DNA of 64,000 nt from Haemonchus contortus (taxonomy: Eukaryota; Nematoda; Chromadorea; Rhabditida; Trichostrongylidae): positions 6,430,491 to 6,494,490 of the forward strand of contig LS997566.1 of the NCBI GenBank assembly GCA_000469685.2, read 5' to 3'. The translations under genes and the position numbers were made by a program. Below, in pieces: positions 23,046 to 35,971 of this stretch. Each line of letters begins with the position of its first letter. Positions within the stretch are counted from its first letter, which is position 1. Below the pieces are notes generated by a model, which was not told where the DNA came from, searched no databases, and worked only from the letters and a program-made list of their open reading frames with translations.

Positions 23046-23999
23046 TTCTATCCCTGACAGGTTTATTTACTGTACATATATTAATGCTACGACGTTCATA
23101 TTCATGGCAGATTACTCAAGAGCCCAAGTGAACATTGAGTAAATTCTCTGAATATTTTCAGATTATAATGGGTGAAGTCTAGCTCAATGACTTGGGTAAT
23201 TTTTAAGAAGTTCTTTGAATGAGGTCAAAAGCATCTTTAAGTCCTGGTGTAAATAGCCTTTTACAGCATAATTGTTGAATCGGCTTTAGGAGACGATTGA
23301 CTTCGCTTGACCGCCGATTATCTACCGTTCCTATTCATCTGCTGTAATCGGGCTCAACTTTCCCCCCGTGGTCGCTTCTAACTAGTCTGGACTTCGAGAT
23401 GCATTAAATAATCCGGACACAATCCGTTCACCCTCCCGCCACTCCCCTCACCCCTCCCACCATTCCCATAATAAACTCGGCAAATAAATCGTGCGCGATC
23501 AACCCTCGAGAGGGAAACGCCTTTTTTGGGGCCGCCGTCTGAACCTAATACACTTGAACCCCAGTTGCACCTATTGCGAACCCATCCAACGTGCTTTACA
23601 GCCCTTTATTTCCAGAAAAGGCAAAAAACCCTGTGACTTTGCCTCTTTGGCTATCAGTTTTTCTCGGAACAATCGATCTGAACAGATTTCCCACTGCTAC
23701 AATTGATAGCTTCGAATTCCTTTGGCAAAAAATCTGGCTGGAATTCAGCAAAATGTAGCACTACTCTCGTTCTTCTCCCTCAAAGACCCGAAAAACCTTC
23801 CAACTCTGCCCAGGTGTGGGTCATCCATGTACTTCTGTCCGAATAGCTCGTATTCTGCAGTTTTGAGTTGTTCTTTGTAGCATTTTTTGAAACCACGATC
23901 TAGCTTCTTTCAAAATTTCTGCTTGCTTCACGTTCTCATTGACCCAGAGGAAGGAACTTTTACCGCCAAACTTGACTCTAGCTATTCTTGTTGCGGCTA

Positions 24000-24235
24000 T
24001 GGGCTCCCTGAAGAAAAGATTTTATGTGATCGGAGTGTTCCTTGATCTTCTTTTTCTTCTGAGTTGTTCTAATGGAGGAACTCTCGTGGTTTCAGTTTCT
24101 AGGCAACCTTATTATTGCCAACCTCCGGTGCATCATCGCTCTCATTTTATTCTCTCCATATTGAATTTTCTCGATGTCACAATTCGGTGCTTCTGGGTAA
24201 TAGTCGTAGCCAGATCGTCCTCCGATGAAGCTTAA
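24000..24235 (+). CDS. weak candidate small secreted protein
   Basis: An ATG opens a frame beginning MGSLKKRFYVIGVFLDLLFL followed by LSCSNGG. This looks like a signal peptide with a basic start, hydrophobic core and small residues at the cut site. The rest, about 50 residues to the stop, matches nothing I know. No splice sites or promoter were recognised. T-rich DNA often yields such hydrophobic frames, so this may be chance. Confidence 0.13.
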
Positions 24236-24257
24236 TCCCACATTCCCCATCGAGGTC

Positions 24258-24521
24258 AGAGAAGGGCGTCTTCGGCGTTAACCGATCCTGTCTGAGCATA
24301 CGCCCCAGCATTGTACTCCTTTTCAGAAGCGTGGTGACGTACTGAATGTGTCTATACAATGACTCGCGGTGGTCAGCCGATGTACAAGTCAGTGGTTTTA
24401 TCCTCCCAGACGAGTCTGGTACCAATGAACGGGTCTCGGAACTTAGGCGATATTGATCCGAGATTCGATCCGATGACCGTTCGCATGTTACAGTGCCCCT
24501 TTTGCCACTACACCATTTCTG
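24258..24521 (-). mobile_element. tRNA-derived SINE, inverted copy
   Basis: CGGCGTTAACCGATCCTGTC at left, then GGTCAGCCGATGTACAAGTC, CTCCCAGACGAGTCTGGTAC, a B-box relic GAGATTCGATCC, and the head TTTTGCCACTACACCATTTC at right. Confidence 0.88.
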
Positions 24522-27120
24522 CCCCCTCCCCCTTTACCGAACTTCGATGTCCCTACCGAATCCCTTTAAAACGCTGCCCCTAATTATGCCCCTCAATAGG
24601 TCGAGCTAACGGAACTGAATCCTGTGAGGGCATTGTTTCGTTTCCCAGACCGGGTGGTTCGGTCTTGGCGGCTTCCAATTTCTCGCAATTATCTTCATGA
24701 CAACTCATAAAATCCAGCCGCCGCCAAAGCACTTTCAACTTCTCTTTGACAAAATTTCTAGCTTTTTTGCGCCATAAACGTTGACCGCATGAGAAAATGA
24801 AGTTTTTATTGGCGGATGTGGATTTGTGGTGACATTCCCATCATAAAAATGAGAACTATTACGACAGCTCTGAATACTGGGCTTTTTAACAACTTTTATC
24901 GCTCCGAAAAAAAGTTGTATTCATTCGCTTAACTATTCGCTATAAGCCAAGGTCTCTAAGCTTTTGTTCCCTACGTTTTCCATAAAATATCTTTCACCGA
25001 TCTTACGGTCCAGTTCGTTTTTCGTGTGAAGATTGCTTTGAATTCCTTTCGAAGCCAGCTCAACTTTTCGCTTCAGAACCTTCGCCTTTACAGAAGTACA
25101 TAAATGCAAATGGGAGCCATTCCATCAGAATCCTGGGAAGGAACTTTTGATAAGTAGAAATGAAACAGTCAAGAACCCATTAATCTCCTATGCTCCCATC
25201 CCCTGCTTTTTTTATCATTGCAACCCTCAAACCGGCCAGGACGATGTGATTTTCCCTCGTGAACATTTAGTTCGGGAGGCATCAGCACCCAATAGGTCTG
25301 AAGTAAGTCAATTTCAAAGGCAAGCCTACCTCATCCAACGACTATCTCGAAAATCCTGGTTTTGGCTCCGCCCATATACGACTTACGACCAGCCTGTTCA
25401 AAGCCTTAAAGGTAGCTAAATATTAGCTGTAATCTCGTTAGCGGTGTATTCACCGGACAATAACTTTCGGAGGCCTCTGAAGTGCCCAGAGTAAGCAGAG
25501 ATCCTGTACGGTATCAACCGTTACTGTATCTTCCATTTCTCTTCTTCCCAGCCTTGTGACATTACAGGTGACAATGGAACAAACCAGCACCAACTTGAGG
25601 GAAAAACCTTGTCGTTTTTCTGTCCCGAAGTAAATTACTAACCAAGTACGACATAGCCCAGTTTATGTTGTATTGTTGACGCACAACTGCACTCTTGTAT
25701 GGAAGAAATTCACTAAGGCAATCTGCCGTAAAATTACAGAATTAGGTGACCTTCATCGTGGTGGGTCGGCGTTCGTGGTCGTGTAATGTGTCTGATGAGG
25801 CGAGGCAGGTACATACTGAATAGAGGAAAGGGCAGACGGGTGTGGGTGTTCGCCAAATGGGTGCGTGCGTGTGTGAACTTAATCCCCCATCCCACTGTTT
25901 TCACCCCGCCTGTTCATATGCAAATTTCAACCTGAATCCCAAGTTCCATACTTGTTTCGATCCAGACCTGGAACAAGTTTTCTTTGCTAAGACGTGAAAT
26001 TTGATCTGCACTGACTGATGTTCAGCTCATGTCCGGGGAAATCTGATCTGTTCCCCATCAATAGCACTTGTCATGGTCACCCACAACACCCGCACTCCAC
26101 CAAGCCTCCTGGACTGGCTGTCCCTGGTGTGGCTGGCACGAGTGTGTAATGCCACTTCGATGTCTTGTCACCATCATTCAATTAGTCTTTTCCATGATTT
26201 TTTTTTGTACTTCCTTTTCAACTGGTAACCTTCCATGTTCCGATGAAACTCCCCTTTTGTCCGCGTATCGCACAATGTTCCAGAAAGTTTCTTTATCTCA
26301 TGATAAACTGGCCAAATTACTATCGCTAGGCTTTCTTGGAAGTTTTCTTTTGACAGCCTTTCCTTGATTTATCTTTGCTAATTAGGTAATTACGGTGGAA
26401 CTGCTACATACGCCCATCATTCCTAAAGTAGTCGTGTGCCGAAACTTTCGTCCACCCTCTGACGAAGGGTGTTTTGAGATGGAATTTATTTTAAAATTCT
26501 ATAGTTTTTTCTAAATTTCATGGTTCCTCTGGGCAATCGATATTTATTAATTTGTTCAGTGGCCGGTGGATCTATTCCAGTTCCATTCGTGATCTCAATT
26601 TCAATTGTTAACAGCTCCCTTCATTTGTTTTTTTCATTCAATGGTCTCTTTGTCAATCAGCTGACTGTAGTTATTTTCAAAATCAATTATTTATCCATTA
26701 ACGGGAGAACGAAGGTGGTGCAGAGCCAAGAGGCGCCGTCGCCACTTCTTTTGATCTAAGCTGAGATCAAGCCCAGTTAGGAACATTAAACCTAGATCCC
26801 CTTACACGTACTACCTTCTCATTCCTCAACACCAATCAATTGATATCAGGGTTACGTTCGATTTTAAAAGAATTGACTTGCAAATCGACCAGTTTTTCTC
26901 GTTCTCGCCCTCTAACCTTTACCACTCACCCCCTTCTCGCGTTGCCATGATTCTGCATATTTCGGGAGTTCTCGCCTTTATCTCTCATTTGGTTCATAAA
27001 TGTTAATCGATAAGTCGATAAGCTGTTCGATCTATAGAAACTGTATCGTTACGTTTTTTTCAAAAAGTCCTGTTGGGACAGTACTGTGACTGTGCTTCGG
27101 GAGGATCACAGTTCAGGTGT
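24522..27120. other. no supported gene
   Basis: 2.6 kb with frames of up to 100 codons and no supporting splice sites. A TG-rich stretch (GTGCGTGCGTGTGTG) lies at 25861-25875. Confidence 0.42.
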
Positions 27121-27126
27121 AAATAG

Positions 27127-27208
27127 CATTAAGAGTAAAACTTGTTATAGTAAAAGTTATGGGAAGGCTCCTCAAGGTCCACTACTTGTCAGACTTTTAC
27201 TCTTAATG
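27127..27208 (+). repeat. perfect 14-bp inverted repeat (hairpin, 54-nt loop)
   Basis: CATTAAGAGTAAAA at 27127-27140 and its exact reverse complement at 27195-27208. It would give an 82-nt stem-loop. Function unknown. Confidence 0.6.
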
Positions 27209-27324
27209 GTATCATTGATGATCAAATATTTTACCTACATATACAGTCAATTAATTAGACTATTAAGAAGGCTGCTGCTCTTTTTTTTATATTGAACTGC
27301 ATCTTCTTAAAGCGCAATAGCTAA

Positions 27325-27385
27325 TCAGATTGAACGAGGTGAACATTCGTAGTAGTCAGTGTTTTTATCCTCCCAGATAGTTGAG
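27325..27385 (-). mobile_element. SINE fragment
   Basis: Only the middle block remains: TAGTCAGTGTTTTTATCCTC, then CCAGATAGTTGAGAACTGG. Confidence 0.5.
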
Positions 27386-27502
27386 AACTGGAATTGCCGT
27401 TATTTTGAGCTATGCTCAGAGTGAGTGTAAGTTTAGTTAGTCTGGTCAAACTAAATCCGTAATATGACACTCGAAAACACGATCTCCGTTTCTTGTCACA
27501 GT

Positions 27503-27514
27503 CCCCCCCCCCCC
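27503..27514 (+). repeat. C12 homopolymer
   Basis: Twelve consecutive C. Confidence 0.95.
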
Positions 27515-28252
27515 GTCTCAAGCCTTTTTTCGGTCCAGAGGTGAAAGTGTCTGAACAGTCCTTTCATCAATCACAGCATGAATCTATTTCGATTTGCCTA
27601 CCACTGAAAAACAGATGACAAAGCCGCTTAACATACTTTCCATTTCGCTATTTTGAACATCCTAGGATTTTGCTTTCAGTTTTTGGACCAGCGAACTTTT
27701 AATGAGCCCTTGTATAGATTTTTTCGGAAAACAAATTGTTCACACTCTTCACCTTGTTTATTCCGTAGGATGAGGATCCTGGTGGGTTGAAATTCGTTAA
27801 AGCGGTGAAATGGTGCCCTAGTGAGTGCTGATTCCACGGTGCACTTCTGCAAACTCGTTCCAAAATGTTAAACCTCTTATTACAGAGTAGGCCAGCAGAT
27901 TACAGTTCAGCAATAGGACAATAGGAATAAAAATGATAAACTAAATATCGATCGACCCTTATAGGTTTTTGTTCAAGGCCTAAACCTCTATGGAAAGCAT
28001 CCAAAGTATCGTGGCAGTCGCTAGAACCCCCTTTTTCAGGGGAATTTCAAGAACTTAGAATTACAAGCAATAGACTCATTAATTTATATTCCACGTTTAC
28101 GGTATTCTAAAGCTTCACGCTGTCTAGTGACCGGATTTTTTTCATTCGTTTGAAAGGGTTCGACAATTCGAAGCCTGATTTACTTGTTTGAGGGAATCCA
28201 CATACATTCACTACTTCTGCAACCGCTACTAATAATAAAGTATAATGTCCAT

Positions 28253-28531
28253 AAAGGATAAAGTCTCGGGCCCTAATAAGTACTGTCTGTAGAATGCGCC
28301 CTATATACGACTTCCATCTAAAATCGTAGCGACGTATTGAGTGCGTATGTGCGTATATGGCCTCTACTTAACTTGCGGTGGCAATGTTTTTGTCCTCTTT
28401 GACCAGTCTGGTACCAACAGCCTTGAAGGATTGGGAGGCCTGGTAGATCCGAGTGAGAACAGATCCGAGATTCTTTCCCGGACCGAGCGTGTAGGAATGC
28501 GCCACTTGCCGCAACATCAACGCTACCTCTA
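28253..28531 (-). mobile_element. tRNA-derived SINE, inverted copy with family 3' end
   Basis: The left end AAAGGATAAAGT is the exact reverse complement of the 3' terminus at 42063-42074. It continues with ACGACTTCCATCTAAAATCG, GACCAGTCTGGTACCAACAG, GCCTTGAAGGATTGGGAGGC and the head CGCCACTTGCCGCAAC at right. Middle and B box are diverged. Confidence 0.88.
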
Positions 28532-31500
28532 GTAATAATAATAGTAAAACTGATAATATTAATTTCTATTGATTTAGTGCTTTTGTGCAACATCTCCTAT
28601 TTTGCTGCAGAAAGAGGTAAAAGAGCCTTACAAAAATCTAGTTAGCTAGGGGTTAGGGCAGAACTTCGGTCTCGAATGAGACTCGATCTGGGCCATTGTG
28701 CTCTTTATATTTTAGTAAAAACAGTGTTCATAATAGAATCATATACCTTTCAATCTGTCAATGCAATTCAGCTTCATTGCGGTTGACATGCCCATTTGCA
28801 TTTAATGAAACGATCTAAACAGACCGCTTTGCTCTGTCACATCGTATTATGACCCTACTACTCCAAGCCTACTCCTTGTGAGCCTCTTTCGTCGGTCCCC
28901 TTGTTAGTTGCCGCCGAAATTTCCTCCTCTTTCCTTCTCCTTCATTTCCTAATCCAATATGACGCAAATCGGCCAGTTCTTTGATTCGATCCAGCCGCTT
29001 TGTGCTTTATAAGAGGAGTTGTTGAATACCAACCGATCGTAGTGAACGTTTGGTCGTATTCAAGCTCAGTTACTGCCTAGCACCAGTAATTGACCCATTC
29101 ATCCGTAATCTGTTGGTGTTGAATACTCTCTGGTATTCACAGGGATTAATTATGGGTTAAATTTCTGATGAGGCCAAAATAGTCGTTCCATGGTGCTTAA
29201 AAATGGGCAAAATGTCCAGCATCGAACATTTTGCCTTGGAAAAAAACCTTGGCTTGTGTCTCTGAGACTCCACTCTTTATCCATTTGAGACTCCACTCTT
29301 TATCCATTAAATTACTGTGGAGCAACAAAAAAACCCAGGACAAAGCATAGCAAAGCGCAAGGCGGGTTCGAGTCCCGTCTGAGGCCGAAGCTTTATCATA
29401 ACTCGCTAGCTTTACGAACTTGAAAATAATTGTGATCGATAATCGTACATATCGATACTTCTTACAACTAAAAACCCAGATGGGGGTCCAGAAGAGACTC
29501 AGTTGACCTAAAAAGGTAGCTTTCAAAATTTTCGAAAGACTATAGGCTAACAGATGAAGAACGATTGGTTCTACCAGGTCTGCATTTCACTGGTGCTAGA
29601 AGGGCTGCTAGGTGTTGCTCTTGAGCTCAGTCCTGTTTATGTTCAAAGAACTTCCCGAAGAAGTGGACTTATTCGCTTCGATGAGCCGGAATTGAAGTGC
29701 TCCTCGTTTTCTCGGGCTGAACACAATGCTTTCCACGTTCTTTTCAGCTTGGCAGCTGAAGTGGCAGCTGAACCATTCCCTTTGTTGGTATGTGCTTTAC
29801 TATACTGACTGCCCATTAGAGCTGGAATTGTAGTCTTCTGATACAACCTTTTACCATAATTTTACTATAATCCTCTACCTATAATCCAGAACCTTTACCT
29901 TGTTTTTTCTTTACAGTGTTTTTTGTAAAGTAAAATCTTTTTTCGCCTATTTTTTTGAAGATGTCCTTCGGAGAGTGCAGTTCTTCTCCGATTTCGAGAA
30001 AAGAGTGAAGAGTCAAGCTCTCTTTTTCTTAATCTGGAATGCGCCATATATTTAGCTTTCGCTCCGATCCGTATAGGCTTCTTCCTACTTATGTTGCCTA
30101 TTTGATAATTTCTGAACGATGCTTGCAATCCGGACTTTTGATTTTCCAAACTCTATGATACCAGTAAAGCAGTAAAATGAACTTGTAGGTCTGGCAGGTT
30201 CAGGCTGGAATGAATTATCGAAGAACTGATAAGATAACCTGCGTGGGTAGCCGCTGAGCCATCTCTGTTGGAAAGCTGTCTGCCTATCAATTAATGAAGG
30301 GGGTTAGAGGCTGTAGAACCCAAATTCAAAGAGGCTCCCGTTGGTACTTCATATGGCACCCATTGTTTGAAGAAGATATAGGGAATCTGATCTTCTCCAA
30401 CTTTATACTTTACAATAAACCGACATTGGAATGTTTAAAAGAGCAATTGCTAAGAGCTTTTCGTAAAAATTCGGCAACTTAACTGACAGCTGCGTTTGTT
30501 TCTTCTAAAGATTTATTAGTTCTATTTGAACTCTACTACTAATTGCCTGGGTTGCTACGGTAATGGATCTGCCTAGCCCTTTTTGCCTCAGCCTACTTCT
30601 TACAGGTGGCACCCATCTGCTGGCTAATCCCTATTGGAACGTTTATCTGTGTCTTCCAAAGATACTAGGTCTCGAATGGGAAGCTTTTCCAACCTGTTGT
30701 CATCTTTATTGATTTTGAATTAATTCGGTAATTAAATGATTGTTGAGTTATTGATTTTTGATCAAATGACTAATTTTCTACGATTTTTTCAAAATAATAG
30801 AGCTGCCCTTTTGCTTCACTCTCCATAAATGACTTATTGCCCTTCTATTACCGACTTTTTTCAAATTATGTGCTACCCTCTCCGCAGGTATGCACTCAAA
30901 TACCCTCATAATTTTGAGAAGTCGAACGCATGGCCCAAACCCCGAAACATTTGATCTCTACCTATGGCTTTTTTTGATTCTTTGTATTCCATGCCCAATT
31001 TTCGAACCGAGTTCAGCTGTGAATCATGGTCTTAAGGCATACGTTTATATGGGTACGTGCAATGTTGACGACCGCGTGGTCATCATCAGCATCTGTTAAT
31101 CGCTGTATGCCTTTTACGATGTTTATTTCTGAATCGCCTCTTAACGGCTTATTCTACCAACATACACACACATAAGCGATGAGCTTACGGGCTTTTGTCC
31201 CTGCCCGGACGAGTTGTCCTTCATCAATTTCTCGAAACAGAGGGAAACAACAGTATAGGTGACTTGATTCCCAGATCTTTGCCACGATAAGAGTAGAATA
31301 ATCAGGTCTTCAGGCTTGAAAGCAGGGGAATGGTTTTCATTGATCACTCTTTGGGTAAAGAAGGAGGTCAACAGATGGAGTGCGAACCACTAGCGGTTCT
31401 CCCTAAGTTACGCCATGTACTCGTTTTCCTTTTTAGATTCAGGAGCCTTGAAAGCCTAGCTAACCTACTCAGTGACTTGTCAATTTTCAGCTATTATTGA

Positions 31501-31913
31501 TAGTCATGCTATGTTGCAGTTTTGATTCAGAGTTCGAGTTTTGGGTTATCCTATACCAGCCTTATGGTCAAAACGACCCTATAGAGGAATGTCGCCAGGC
31601 TGCGTCGAACGATGTCCCATCGTCGGTGTGGGAAACGAATCACTGGGAGGTGTCACTTGTTATTTGCACACCCTAATCTCGCCCTGATCGCAACTACTCC
31701 CCTTTCTCTTTCGTCGTCGGTTTAGTGGCGTCAGTGGCGTCAGACCTGTTTCCGGGCTTGAAAGCACCAGCGAGAACATCGGCAGGTGTTAATGCATTAT
31801 AAAGACCACGTTCTGAATCAATCATGTCTACGGCATCGATGAGGAGGAGAAGGCGTGGCTCATCCAGAGCAAATGGTTATGTGAAATGAACCACTCGGGG
31901 TGTGGGGGAGAGC
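28532..31913. other. no supported gene; small duplications only
   Basis: A 23-bp tandem duplication (TGAGACTCCACTCTTTATCC) starts at 29263 and 29286. A lone B-box match GGTTCGAGTCC lies at 29366-29376 without A box or cloverleaf. CAGCTGAA is repeated with a small hairpin at 29746-29775. No gene recognised. Confidence 0.45.
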
Positions 31914-31925
31914 GGGGGGGGGGGG
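31914..31925 (+). repeat. G12 homopolymer
   Basis: Twelve consecutive G in a stretch already rich in G. Confidence 0.95.
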
Positions 31926-32650
31926 AGGGTTGATCATAGTCCATCTACCATTACTCAGATGTTTACTTTGCACCCTACTTGCAGCCTAGCATGCTGGCTA
32001 TCAGTCTTTCACGTAGAAAGTGGGAGGGACCCAAGATAACTACGCAGTACAGCTAACAGTTGGCAGACGAACGGCATTCCATGCCTAATTTCCAGAATGT
32101 CTGGAATTGATTCCCAGCTCTTGCTACTTACTGCATATCTTGGATGAATCTCCTTTTTTACTTTGTACTAACTGTATCCGACGATATCTTACATCGGATC
32201 CGATACCTGACCTCAATTAAGAGACGTCTGAATGCGACTTCCATTGGGCTTACCCCATTACATGCCGTATTATGTGTTGTATTGTGTATTATTGTCATAG
32301 ATTTCACACCCATTCAGATGTTATGGCCTTCCTTCCGAAGTTTCTTACGCTAACCCACTCAGGATATTCGTAGGACAAGTCATTCGGATAGGGTTTTATT
32401 TTGGTATAGGATCGGCAAATTCATTGTACAGTACAGGCATTTGTATCATGGGAAGGATCATATTGGAATCAGGTTCTTGGAACTGGGAATGGGAATAGGC
32501 AGAGTGATTCAAATACTCGACCGTGCGGCCGCTTAGTCTGGGAGTATCTGTCTGCTCTTGTGCTTGATTCCTCTCCCAACTGCTTCTCCGACTCGCTTTG
32601 CATAGTTTGTTTTGCATAATTCGTTTTGGATTCACCGTATTAGATTATAT

Positions 32651-32959
32651 GCATGGTGGAGATGGTGTAGTGGCAAGTAGCACCCTATCACACGCATGGT
32701 GACGGGTTCGAATCCCAAATCGATATCCGATCAGATATAACCAAGCTTTCTCTTTCAGAGAGAATGCTCATTGGTATAATACTCTCCTGGAAGGGGAAGG
32801 GAGGGTAAAATCACTGACTCTTACTTTGAATAGCCACGCAAGTCATTGTATGGGCCGCATACTCATTCAATGTTCTTTAGTGGTTCTAAATGGGAGTCGA
32901 ATACGGGGCGTATCCAAAAGTGGGATTGATGATACCAAGACCTTGTTCTCCATCCTTTT
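32651..32959 (+). mobile_element. tRNA-derived SINE with intact B box
   Basis: Head GGTGTAGTGGCAAGTAGC, perfect B box GGTTCGAATCC (32705-32715), CGATATCCGATCAGATATAA, GGTATAATACTCTCCTGG, a block resembling GAATAGCCACGCAAGTCATT, and a tail ending CATCCTTTTA. Both Pol III boxes are readable, but the body has many substitutions. Confidence 0.92.
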
Positions 32960-33284
32960 ACGTTGGGCCGAGAATAAGATTCAGTCACTGTCAAGACACA
33001 CATGGTGCATCACTTTCACGATAAACAACTCATTGTCACAAACAACATGAGTACTTTTTTGTAGCCTTTTTTCCGAAAATGGACAAATTTCAATTTAATA
33101 ATGACGGAAATGTCTAGCGATTTGATCAGAACTGTGTTAACGACTGGGAAGCGATTAATAAGTTGGCAAACACTTGCAAAATGGCCGAAAATCGCACTTC
33201 TTCCGATCAGATAACGTCCGTAGCAGTTGACCGATTGACCAAAACTGCTATCGTCCTATTTATTGTTTACGCTACATATTTTCT

Positions 33285-33385
33285 TTTATTTTTTATGTTA
33301 ATATAATAATACTAATATACTAAATAATACTGAACAATATACTAAATAATATAGTAACGTAATAATAAATAAATAATAATGTACT
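33285..33385. repeat. AT-rich simple sequence
   Basis: Repeated ATACTAAATAAT and AATAAATAAT motifs with almost no G or C. Confidence 0.75.
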
Positions 33386-34794
33386 TACTTATTTGCTGCC
33401 TCATTCATTTTCCATCTTGTCATTCAAGTGTTTCGCCCTTCCCTTTCCCTTGCATGGAAAGCTCCCAAGAAATCTTGAAATCTCCAGGTCAGAAGGCAAA
33501 TGCGACCACGCGTCATTAGGCATCGAAACTTGGCAAAAACAATCGAAGCAGTTCTCCCCATATGGGTCACCAATCCTATTTCTTATTTAGGTTGGAATTC
33601 CGTTCTGGAGCAAATGTGATGTTTATAGCGGTTTTTTTCTTGGAGATATCCATCAAACCAATGGTTTTCTCTATTTGAAACATCTTTTTTGGTACTTCAG
33701 GGTTCTCTGAGAATGAAATTCAAGCCATTATCAGGCGCCAGTCAATGCGCCACTTCGCGCTGTGCTTCCCACATAAGTCTTGGACAAAAAAAGTAAAATA
33801 AAAAAAACAAAGACAAAAAAATAGAATAAAAATTTTAAATTTTATCGCCTAGCAAGTACAGATATCTCTACGTTTTCGTTTGCAAGAAATGAAAGCGTTC
33901 TGAACATGCTGATCACCTGCTTGTCCAGAGACCACGGATTTGGAGATACAGTAATCAAACATAGTAAGATAGGAGAGAGGCCAGACGACTGGAGAAAATC
34001 CGTCGCACATACGGTGCGTTAGAATAAAGTAAAGGGTAAAATATTTGATCAATTGCTGTCAAATTTTCTAAGTGGGATTACGGTATCACGGAACTGCTTT
34101 CTCAGGGATCTAATCAGAGCGTATTCTAAGAAAAGCGTATTCTTACGTTTTTTTCTGAGAAAAGTGAATTTGCTGAGGTGTTGGCTTGAATAAAATATTT
34201 CACTATAAAAACCTATCGGGCACAAAAGCGCATAATAGGATTCGATGTATTCCTACATTTCTAGAAAAGTGCACCATAAAGTTATCAGTATACAGTTTCC
34301 TCCGAAGCGCTAGAATATTTCTTTTTTTTTCTTTCTAGGAAAAATCTTTTTTTTTTCTTGACAAATTCAACCCCAGTCCCATGATTTTTCCAAAATTCCA
34401 GGACAAAACAAAGGATTATCAGTTAAAATGAATTAAAGACGATCATTTAAGAATTTAGCATTTTAAGAAAATTTCTTCATAAAATTGAAGATCATGCAGG
34501 ATTGTCTTTATATTTTTTCTAATCGTTCAAGGCATCGGTTGGAAACCTCGCAAAATCGCCGTCAATCGGGAAACTACGCAAGAAACATTCACAAAAGGAT
34601 GGATTAGTTAGTGGAATGCCTTTAGTTACATTTTTTTGCTTCTTTAATTTTTTTATTATACCGAGAAATTGGCTTTCTGGCAACTTCCTTTCGTACTAAT
34701 ACATAAATAGATCCCAATCCAGAACTGGACACCTCGATTTTAACACCTGATAAGAGGGAAAGTAGACTGATAAGGGTCTCATTTTAGCGGAATG

Positions 34795-35022
34795 GTGCCA
34801 ACCAAATTTCCGTCCTTCCGGGATCGGTTTATTCTAACCAGATTCACGTGGGAGGATAAGGAGGATAAAAGCTCTGATTTGCACGTCGGTTGGGCACCGC
34901 AAATCATTGTATGGACTACATACGCATTCATTACGCCCCAACCATTCTAAATGGAGGTCGGGTGCAGAGCGCATCCCTCAAACGAATTGATCAACGCCAA
35001 AGGACTATATTTTTTCCTACAT
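34795..35022 (+). mobile_element. 5'-truncated SINE
   Basis: Begins at the CCAACCAAATTTCCGTCC block, so A and B boxes are missing. It keeps TGGGAGGATAAGGAGGATAA, CGTCGGTTGGGCACCGCAAA, AATGGAGGTCGGGTGC and ATTGATCAACGCCAAAGG. It forms a tight inverted pair with the next copy. Confidence 0.88.
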
Positions 35023-35237
35023 GGGTCACTATTACACCCAACACATTTGACCGCAAGTGGCATGAATATACCTGTCCGATCGGGATTAAACATATCTGAC
35101 CATGTGACACCTGCTATGACCACATGTTTGACCATTTCGTCATCGGCTTGCCGATTTATTAGATTTTTTATTTTTTTTTGTGATCGGTCGTTTTTCATGC
35201 TCTTCATGCTCTAATCCCAATTCTGCAGCTATCTTAC

Positions 35238-35545
35238 TGTATTCAAAGTCTAAAAATTTTTGGCGTCAGTTAGTTCCGTGAGGGATGAGCCCCCCGCACT
35301 CGACTTCCATTCAGAATCGTAGTGGCGTACTGAATGCGTATGTGGCCTATACAATGGCTTGCGGTGGCCAGCCGATGTACGAACCAGTGCTTTCATTCTC
35401 CCAGATGACTCTTCTGCCAACTAACCGACCCTGGAAGGATGGGAGGCTTGATTGGCCCAGGCGGATGGCCCCGACCAGAGATTTGAACCGTGATGTTGCG
35501 TGTATGTGTTTGTCCTCCACTTTCCACTTCACTATCTGTTTGAGG
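35238..35545 (-). mobile_element. tRNA-derived SINE, near full length, inverted
   Basis: 3' tail in reverse AAAGTCTAAAAATTTTTGG, then CCCCGCACTCGACTTCCATT, TGGCCAGCCGATGTACGAAC, CAGGCGGATGGCCCCGACC, B-box relic GAGATTTGAACC (35478-35489) and head CCACTTTCCACTTCACTATC. Among the better preserved copies. Confidence 0.9.
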
Positions 35546-35693
35546 GTATTCGGTCAAGGTAATGGTACCCCTAGATTCTGATTTCTCATGGCCTTCTTAC
35601 AATGCTTGAATTTATTGGATTTTTCAATATATGCAGTCTTTTCGTTTCCCCTTGATATTCCTTCTTCCTCTTAATATTGCGAGCAGAGTAGGT

Positions 35694-35971
35694 GGTGGTA
35701 GGTGGTTCGCTTCTACGTACATGGCCCGCCCAGGGCTTGAATCCTGGAGCGAAATCTTCTTGGTCGACAGGGCTCTTCATCTCTCCGAGACCGGGTAATG
35801 GCTTCTGGACTCGTTCAGTAGGTTAAAAAGTTCACTCGCACATCAGCTGGTAACCGCAAGTCAGACCACATTCACATTCATTGCACATCGTTGTATAGGC
35901 ATTCAAACGCCATTAATATCTTGGATGGAAGTTCAGCTCGTGAGCGCACTTCAAAGAAGTTTTTTCCATCT
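35694..35971 (+). mobile_element. tRNA-derived SINE, old copy
   Basis: Head AGAGTAGGTGGTGGTAGG, B box GGCTTGAATCC (35734-35744), GGACTCGTTCAGTAGG, CATCAGCTGGTAACCGC, then a degraded 3' block ATGGAAGTTCAGC. Third SINE within 1.2 kb. Confidence 0.85.

Noticed and set aside
25780..25850. Second hammerhead candidate (CTGATGAGGCGAGGC)
   Set aside because: No GAAA core at a workable distance and no helix I partner.
29340..29400. Possible tRNA gene (B box GGTTCGAGTCC at 29366, T-stem GCGGG/CCCGT)
   Set aside because: No A box, no anticodon arm and no 5' acceptor strand complementary to the 3' side; the upstream 70 bp is a 23-bp tandem duplication instead.
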